In this document: piece after piece, positions 7,339 to 11,416 of the stretch
Layout: every line of letters begins with the position of its first letter
Position numbering within the stretch: the first letter of the stretch is position 1
Source of the DNA: SZUA-186 sp041552135
Lineage (GTDB): Bacteria > Pseudomonadota > Gammaproteobacteria > UBA9214
Reading direction: 5' to 3'
Length of the DNA stretch: 11,416 nucleotides
Assembly: GCA_041552135.1 (NCBI GenBank)
Contig: JBFELL010000092.1
Coordinates: 1 to 11,416, forward strand
The notes under the pieces: generated by a model
Seen by the model: the letters and a program-made list of their open reading frames with translations, nothing else
Told to the model about the DNA's origin: nothing
Databases searched by the model: none
Made by a program: the position numbers and the translations under genes

Positions 7339-8094
7339 ATGAAATTGAATTATTTCGTCGCGCTGTTCCTGTTACTGACATCCATGATCGCCCTTGCGGG
7401 CAGTGGCAGCGAATTCTCTGCAGATTTCATACAAACTGCGCCACAGCAGGAAGAACGACAGGGAAAGATCTATGTTGGCGAGGGCCGCATGCGGATGGAA
7501 TTTGATGCCAATGGCAGTCAGATCATCCAGATAGTGGATTCCCGGCAGCAGGTGGTCTACATGATCAATACTGCAGAAAAAAGTTATATGCGCCAGGGTG
7601 GCCAGGCCGGCGTGATGCCGGGTGCCGGTCCGCAAGACAGCAAAAACCCCTGTGCCGGCATGAAAAATATTACCTGCAAGCGTGTCGGCGAGGAGAAGAT
7701 CAACGGCCGCCTTGCAGAGAAATGGGAATTCTCCAGCACCAGTCAGGCACAGTCCGGTAAAATGACGACCTGGCTGGACAAGGAGCGTCGCATACCCGTG
7801 CGCCAGCGCATGCCGGATGGCTCGGGTATGGAGCTCGCCTTCAGGGGTATCGAAAAGGTCAGTGGACGCAAGACGGAGAAATGGGAGATGAAAACCACCA
7901 GTGCGGATGGCGAGAGCCAGGTTTCCTACCAGTGGTTTGACCCGGAGCTGAACATGAATATTCGCGAATATAACGCCGGTGGTTTCAAGCGCGAAATGCG
8001 TAATATCAAGACGGGCAAGCAGCCGGCAACGCTGTTTACTGTTCCGGCGGGCTATGAGGAAATCACCATGCCGCAGGGCGGCGGTTACAGGTAA
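7339..8094 (+). CDS. Exported DUF4412/LolA-like protein
   Basis: A 251-residue protein with a signal peptide (hydrophobic 5-19, likely cut after A-L-A20) and an all-beta looking body. Features include F-S-A-D-F-I, a G-K-I-Y-V-G-E-G-R-M-R-M-E-F strand pair, I-V-D-S-R-Q-Q-V-V-Y-M-I, later W-L-D-K-E-R-R-I-P-V-R, and a final L-F-x-V-P-A-G-Y-E. This order of strands and the ending resemble DUF4412 and LolA/LppX-type lipid-binding folds of periplasmic proteins. Two cysteines (105 and 113) could form a disulfide. No lipobox is present, so it should be soluble in the periplasm. The ribosome binding site is weak (CGAG at 7325-7328). The ATPase gene begins 41 bases after its stop. Its cargo, if any, is unknown, and the family call is from pattern memory. 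Confidence 0.75.
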   Translation: MKLNYFVALFLLLTSMIALAGSGSEFSADFIQTAPQQEERQGKIYVGEGRMRMEFDANGSQIIQIVDSRQQVVYMINTAEKSYMRQGGQAGVMPGAGPQDSKNPCAGMKNITCKRVGEEKINGRLAEKWEFSSTSQAQSGKMTTWLDKERRIPVRQRMPDGSGMELAFRGIEKVSGRKTEKWEMKTTSADGESQVSYQWFDPELNMNIREYNAGGFKREMRNIKTGKQPATLFTVPAGYEEITMPQGGGYR

Positions 8095-8135
8095 CTCCGG
8101 CCCGCACTATTCGGAACAAAGGATACCCGCCAACC

Positions 8136-8825
8136 ATGATTACTGTCATCGCCAACCTGAAAGGGGGGTCAGGTAAGAGCACGGTGGCCTTCAACCTGGC
8201 CGTCTGGCTGGAAAGGCACGGTCAACCCGTTATTGGCTATGATCTGGATCCCCAGTGCACCTTCAGCGACCTGGCCATGCTGCGCCAGGAAATCGGGGTC
8301 AAGCCTGATCTCGCCATCCACTCCGTCAGGGCAGTCCTCAAGGACCAGTTGCTCGGTCACACTGACATGGAGGTACTCGTCGATGTCGGTGCCGCCAACA
8401 TGGCCGCGATGAAAGAGGCCCTGACGGCGGCTGACAGGATCCTGATCCCGGTACCGCCCAGCCAGGCCGATGTCTGGGCCACGCAGCGCTTCCTGCACAT
8501 TGTTGGTCCCGACATCGAGGCGGTCAAGGCCAACGGTCGCCAGCAAACGCTTGCCTTTGTCAATCGCGCGGATACGAACAAGTCGATACGTGAAACCCAT
8601 GAAACCGAGGCTGCGCTGCGCATGTTGCCAGGTATCGATGTGGTGTTACCGCATCGCCTGCGCACCCGCACCGGATTTCGACGCTCATTGAGCGAGGGCC
8701 TGACGGTATTTGAAATGAGTCCCCGCAGTCAGGCAGCGCACGAATTCAACAGTCTCGCCGGTGCCCTGTACCCGGAGCTTGTTGCCGAAACATCGCCCAG
8801 ACAGGAGGCGGGAGAAGCCATATGA
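8136..8825 (+). CDS. ParA/MinD-family ATPase (orphan)
   Basis: This 229-residue protein is a deviant Walker A P-loop ATPase of the ParA/MinD/Mrp superfamily. K9-G-G-S-G-K14-S-T carries the signature lysine needed for the ATP-sandwich dimer. D36-L-D-P-Q is the A' motif, and V-L-V-D83-V-G fits Walker B. It lacks an obvious N-terminal helix-turn-helix, as in short ParA and McdA-like proteins. Such ATPases position DNA, chemoreceptor clusters, carboxysomes or polar machines by forming gradients on the nucleoid or membrane. No ParB or parS-like partner is seen. Its stop overlaps the next start by four bases (ATGA), so it is translationally coupled to the anchored TPR protein, which may be its partner. 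The likely ribosome binding site (AAAGGA, 8116-8121) is rather far from the ATG, hinting at modest translation. The specific role is unknown. Confidence 0.88.
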   Translation: MITVIANLKGGSGKSTVAFNLAVWLERHGQPVIGYDLDPQCTFSDLAMLRQEIGVKPDLAIHSVRAVLKDQLLGHTDMEVLVDVGAANMAAMKEALTAADRILIPVPPSQADVWATQRFLHIVGPDIEAVKANGRQQTLAFVNRADTNKSIRETHETEAALRMLPGIDVVLPHRLRTRTGFRRSLSEGLTVFEMSPRSQAAHEFNSLAGALYPELVAETSPRQEAGEAI

Positions 8826-9994
8826 ATTTTCTTGCAAGGATTCTGAGTCATGGTTTTGCCATTGCCGTCGTGCTGCTGATTGCCGCCGGTTTGATCAACC
8901 GCGGCGAGTTGTTTCCTGACATGCCGATGCCCGGGTTCCTCGGGTTCGAGAAGCACAGTGCGGCGGGACCGGATGTGGCGACGGCACCTGACACAACTGT
9001 GACAGAGGCAGAAGCTGATGCAGCGGCATCAACAGACGAGGTCACAGCCCCGGCCATGCCGACACAGGCTGCTGATACGGGCGGAACTGCAGCACTGCCA
9101 GTACTCCTTGACGAACCTGACACGACCGGATCGGCAGCAGCAGCCGTTGATGAGGTACCTGCCGCCGGGGAAGCAGACACTGTTACCGAGGCGGACACCG
9201 GGATTCCGGCGCCCGCGTTAACGCACACAGCGGAATCCCGGGCAGAGACGCAAACACCACCACCGCCTGCCGCGGCACCCGCCGAGGTGGCCACACCAGC
9301 GGAGGAAGCGTCCGTAGAACCGGCGGCACCGGAAACCCCGGCATCACAGCAGGCCGCAGAGCCGACCTCGATGGAGCCGGCGGCACCGGTCGTCACATCG
9401 GTCCCCGAAATGGAAACAGAACCGGCTCCAGTGGTCACGGACATTGTGGAAGCGGATGAGGTCGCCCCTGTTGTTGAAGCGCCACCGGCAGAAGCGCTGA
9501 CAGAGCCACCGCCACCGGTGGTTGAGACTGAGCCGGCTCTATCAGCGCCTGTGACGTATGCAGCCGAAGCTGCAGCCCCCGCCAGTGACGATCAACCTGA
9601 TGCGGCAGCAATTCCCGAGCCCGGGGCTCCGGCCATGGATGCAGCACCGGCTGCACAACCTGCCGTCGTGGCGACACTGGACATGACCAGGCCCTACCAT
9701 GTCCTCGCCGCTGCGCGTGAGGCCTACTGGATGCGAAACCCTGCGGAAGCCGAATCACTCTACCGGCAACTGATCGACCTGGATCCGGATAATCCGGACG
9801 GTTACGGCGAACTCGGCAACCTGTATTTCTCGGAGGGGCGATGGGAAGAGGCTGCGTCGGCCTATTTCGAGGCCGGCAGTCGCCTTGCGCGTACCGGTCA
9901 TATCATGGAAGCAGAGAACCTGCTCGAGGTGATTCGCGGCCTGGATGGTTCCCAGGCGGATGAACTGGCGGGCATCATCGCAGAATCCCGATAA
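8822..9994 (+). CDS. Membrane-anchored acidic Ala/Pro-rich protein with C-terminal TPRs
   Basis: A 390-residue protein with three parts. Residues about 10-26 form one transmembrane helix. Residues about 50-285 are low complexity, rich in Ala, Pro, Glu, Thr and Val, clearly acidic and probably disordered. Residues about 292-385 look like two to three TPR helices (Y-H-V-L-A-A-A-R-E-A-Y, A-E-S-L-Y-R-Q-L-I-D-L-D-P-D-N-P and G-E-L-G-N-L-Y-F-S-E-G-R-W-E-E-A). TPRs bind protein partners. Charges around the helix (R6 before, R27 after) leave topology unclear. If the tail is cytoplasmic it would resemble the acidic, TPR-ended cytoplasmic part of FimV/HubP polar hubs, which work with ParA-type ATPases. 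If periplasmic it would be a tethered assembly factor. It overlaps the ATPase gene, with GGAG at 8811-8814. No homologue is named with confidence. Confidence 0.85.
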   Translation: MNFLARILSHGFAIAVVLLIAAGLINRGELFPDMPMPGFLGFEKHSAAGPDVATAPDTTVTEAEADAAASTDEVTAPAMPTQAADTGGTAALPVLLDEPDTTGSAAAAVDEVPAAGEADTVTEADTGIPAPALTHTAESRAETQTPPPPAAAPAEVATPAEEASVEPAAPETPASQQAAEPTSMEPAAPVVTSVPEMETEPAPVVTDIVEADEVAPVVEAPPAEALTEPPPPVVETEPALSAPVTYAAEAAAPASDDQPDAAAIPEPGAPAMDAAPAAQPAVVATLDMTRPYHVLAAAREAYWMRNPAEAESLYRQLIDLDPDNPDGYGELGNLYFSEGRWEEAASAYFEAGSRLARTGHIMEAENLLEVIRGLDGSQADELAGIIAESR

Positions 9995-10034
9995 TCCGGA
10001 ACCACCACATCTCATCCTCTGGAGGCATACCGTC

Positions 10035-10625
10035 ATGTTTAAACTGATCTGGAACCTGCTGGCCTTGCTCGGCCTTGTCATCGTTGCCGGCATCATCGCA
10101 CTGGGTGTTCAGCAGGGCAGCAGTATTATAAATCTGAAGAATTTTGATCCGAAGGCACCGGAAGTCTACGCGGAGATGGCGAAGACATTGATCGAGACCG
10201 GCAATGCGGCAGAGGCCACGGTCTGGAAGGTCCCGGTGGCAGAGGGCCTTGCCTGGGAAGATGTCGAGGATACGATGCGTTTCGTGGCCAACGAACACAA
10301 CATCAAGAATGTCGGCGAGCTGCCCCTGTCGGAGCAGGTACAGCTGATGACCGGCGAGGAACAGCGATTCCTGAAGATCTATATGTTCTGCAACCCGCTG
10401 ACGGCTGCCAGCATGTTTGAGTATTCCGTGGCCTTTTCCGCCTATCTGCCGTGCCGCATCTCCCTGATCGAGGACACCGATGGCAAGCTCTGGATCTACA
10501 CCCTGAACATGGACATGATGATCCATGGCGGCACGCCGCTGCCGGACGAGCTGAAGGCGGAGGCCATCCAGGTCAAGGAGATCATGCTCGACATCATGAA
10601 CCGGGGGGCCGCCGGCGACTTCTGA
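10035..10625 (+). CDS. Membrane-anchored DUF302-like protein
   Basis: A 196-residue protein. The start at 10035 is chosen because GGAGG (10021-10025) precedes it by nine bases and the protein then opens with a clean transmembrane helix (about 4-25). An upstream in-frame ATG at 9945 would overlap the TPR gene by 50 bases. Residues about 108-190 match the DUF302 pattern: a beta strand (F-L-K-I-Y-M-F-C-N-P), a helix, then L-P-C140-R-I-S-L-I-E-D, a strand with D-G-K-L-W-I-Y-T-L-N, and a final long helix. C119 and C140 are the only cysteines. DUF302 has no firm biochemical role, although members recur in sulfur and metal oxidisers. It lies 40 bases after the TPR gene and probably shares its transcript. 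The domain assignment is by pattern only. Confidence 0.85.
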   Translation: MFKLIWNLLALLGLVIVAGIIALGVQQGSSIINLKNFDPKAPEVYAEMAKTLIETGNAAEATVWKVPVAEGLAWEDVEDTMRFVANEHNIKNVGELPLSEQVQLMTGEEQRFLKIYMFCNPLTAASMFEYSVAFSAYLPCRISLIEDTDGKLWIYTLNMDMMIHGGTPLPDELKAEAIQVKEIMLDIMNRGAAGDF

Positions 10626-10675
10626 TTGCAGTACCCCGGTGTAATGTCAATAGCGTTTTTTTCCCGGGTATTGGG

Positions 10676-10681
10676 TATACT
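10676..10681 (+). promoter_or_regulatory. Possible -10 promoter element
   Basis: TATACT lies 44 bases before the ATG of the last gene and is one base from the TATAAT consensus. No good -35 box sits 16-18 bases upstream (only GCGTTT-like sequence). It could give the last gene its own transcript, but this is weak evidence. Confidence 0.25.
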
Positions 10682-10724
10682 GCCTCGCCCGATGCAGCTG
10701 GACCATATCTTGCGAGGCCGCTAA

Positions 10725-11240
10725 ATGACTGAAAAACAGGAAGTTAAAGCCGTCGATGCCGTTCATGTCGGCGAGGAAGATGTAGCGAAGAGCATGGCGG
10801 CCTGCCTGGATAACTTCTCCCGAACCTTCGAGGCGAGTGCACGGCGCTGGGAGCTGGTTGTTTATCCGTCACTTCTGGCATTTATCGTGCTGGCGGCCTA
10901 CGGCTTCTTCCTGATCTACACCCTGACCGGCGATGTGTCACGCCTTGCCCGCAGCATGGAGTCGGTGGTCATCTCCATGGAAGGTGTCGTGAGCACCATG
11001 ACGACCGTGTCCGGAAATGTTTCCGCCATGTCCACCAACCTGACCTCGATTGCCGATGATGTCGGTGAGGGCTCTGGAACCATGGTGCGCATGGATGACA
11101 AGATGAACGATATCAGCGAGACCATGCATGTCATGGCTGTTCCCATGTACCAGATCCGCCATGACATGGCCGGCATGAACCACAACATGCACAAGGTCGC
11201 CCAGCCGATGCGGATGATGGGCGGCATCATGCCGTTCTAG
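10725..11240 (+). CDS. Single-pass membrane protein with Met/His-rich periplasmic tail
   Basis: A 171-residue protein, start supported by GAGG (10714-10717) with seven-base spacing. The N-terminal 42 residues are soluble and end in R40-R41. One transmembrane helix spans about 43-67, and the positive-inside rule then puts the rest in the periplasm. Residues 70-118 form a Ser/Thr/Val-rich amphipathic stretch with regularly placed Met and Ser, like the coiled stalk of chemoreceptors but without a signalling hairpin. The last 52 residues hold 13 methionines and four histidines after M134 (H135, H146, H153, H156), ending in P-M-R-M-M-G-G-I-M-P-F. I know similar unnamed proteins from sulfur-oxidising Gamma- and Betaproteobacteria but no assigned function. 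Metal (Cu or Ag) binding or protein contact are both possible readings. Confidence 0.85.
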   Translation: MTEKQEVKAVDAVHVGEEDVAKSMAACLDNFSRTFEASARRWELVVYPSLLAFIVLAAYGFFLIYTLTGDVSRLARSMESVVISMEGVVSTMTTVSGNVSAMSTNLTSIADDVGEGSGTMVRMDDKMNDISETMHVMAVPMYQIRHDMAGMNHNMHKVAQPMRMMGGIMPF

Positions 11241-11281
11241 GAACAAACCCCGTCAATCAGCCGCTCCGCGGCCATGCGGCG

Positions 11282-11313
11282 TGCCCTGCGCGCTGGAATG
11301 TACAGGGCATTTT
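11282..11313 (+). terminator. Intrinsic terminator at the end of the cluster
   Basis: TGCCCTG (11282-11288) pairs perfectly with CAGGGCA (11303-11309) around a 14-base loop, followed directly by TTTT and a pyrimidine-rich stretch. It lies 41 bases after the last stop codon and probably closes the transcript. Confidence 0.7.
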
Positions 11314-11416
11314 CCTCTGCTTTTGGTGCCCGGCCTCCTGCATCCATGCCGTCGTCCCGCTGGGAGAAGGCAACTGACTTTTCACATTCAGGGTACCTTG
11401 GTGGACAGCCATTCAC

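Noticed and set aside
9945..10034. Upstream in-frame ATG for the DUF302-like gene
   Set aside because: It would overlap the TPR gene by 50 bases and hide the N-terminal membrane helix. The ATG at 10035 has a good ribosome binding site.
10632..10670. Inverted repeat TACCCCGG / CCCGGGTA before the last gene, with a T run
   Set aside because: The T run is inside the loop, not after the stem, so it is not an intrinsic terminator. The arms pair only with a bulge.
11346..11416. Open frame from an ATG to the window edge
   Set aside because: Only 23 codons visible, no ribosome binding site, no family signal. Nothing else was seen in 11314-11416.

Overview
The window is about 60% GC by eye. It carries ten clear genes, all on the + strand, with short gaps and one 4-base overlap. 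The best taxonomic clue is a short, secreted, Gly/Tyr-rich protein at 6846-7229. It starts its mature part with two tryptophans and matches the sulfur globule envelope proteins of purple sulfur bacteria and related sulfur-oxidising Gammaproteobacteria. Gene style (AcrB-like RND pump, DUF302, signal peptides, codon use) also fits a gammaproteobacterial sulfur oxidiser. This is an inference from family recognition, not from a marker gene. No rRNA, tRNA, insertion sequence, CRISPR array or phage gene was seen.

Layout. (1) 49-5185: a two-gene RND efflux unit, made of a periplasmic adaptor with a Met-rich segment in its helical hairpin and a 1275-residue inner-membrane permease with about 190 extra C-terminal residues. 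No outer-membrane TolC-like partner lies in the window. (2) 5243-6555: two exported, low-complexity proteins, one Pro/Gly/Tyr-rich and one a probable lipoprotein rich in Pro/Gln/Tyr. (3) 6556-6845: a 290-base gap with two inverted repeats. The second is a perfect 7+7 dyad just before the ribosome binding site of the sulfur globule protein. (4) 6846-7289: the sulfur globule protein and a strong intrinsic terminator. (5) 7339-9994: a DUF4412/LolA-like exported protein, an orphan ParA/MinD-type ATPase, and a translationally coupled membrane-anchored protein with a long acidic Ala/Pro/Glu-rich linker and C-terminal TPRs. (6) 10035-11240: a membrane-anchored DUF302-like protein, then a single-pass protein with a Met/His-rich tail, closed by an intrinsic terminator at about 11282-11313.

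How the genes may work together (inference): most products act at or beyond the inner membrane, and five of the ten carry long Pro-, Tyr- or Ala-rich low-complexity segments. A coherent reading is an envelope locus of a sulfur oxidiser. It would combine an efflux pump, structural proteins of the periplasmic sulfur globule or a similar assembly, and a ParA plus TPR pair that might place or organise this machinery. A second thread is methionine-rich periplasmic segments in the adaptor and in the last protein, which share a P-M-x-x-M/F-M-G-G-like pattern. Neither idea is proven by sequence alone.
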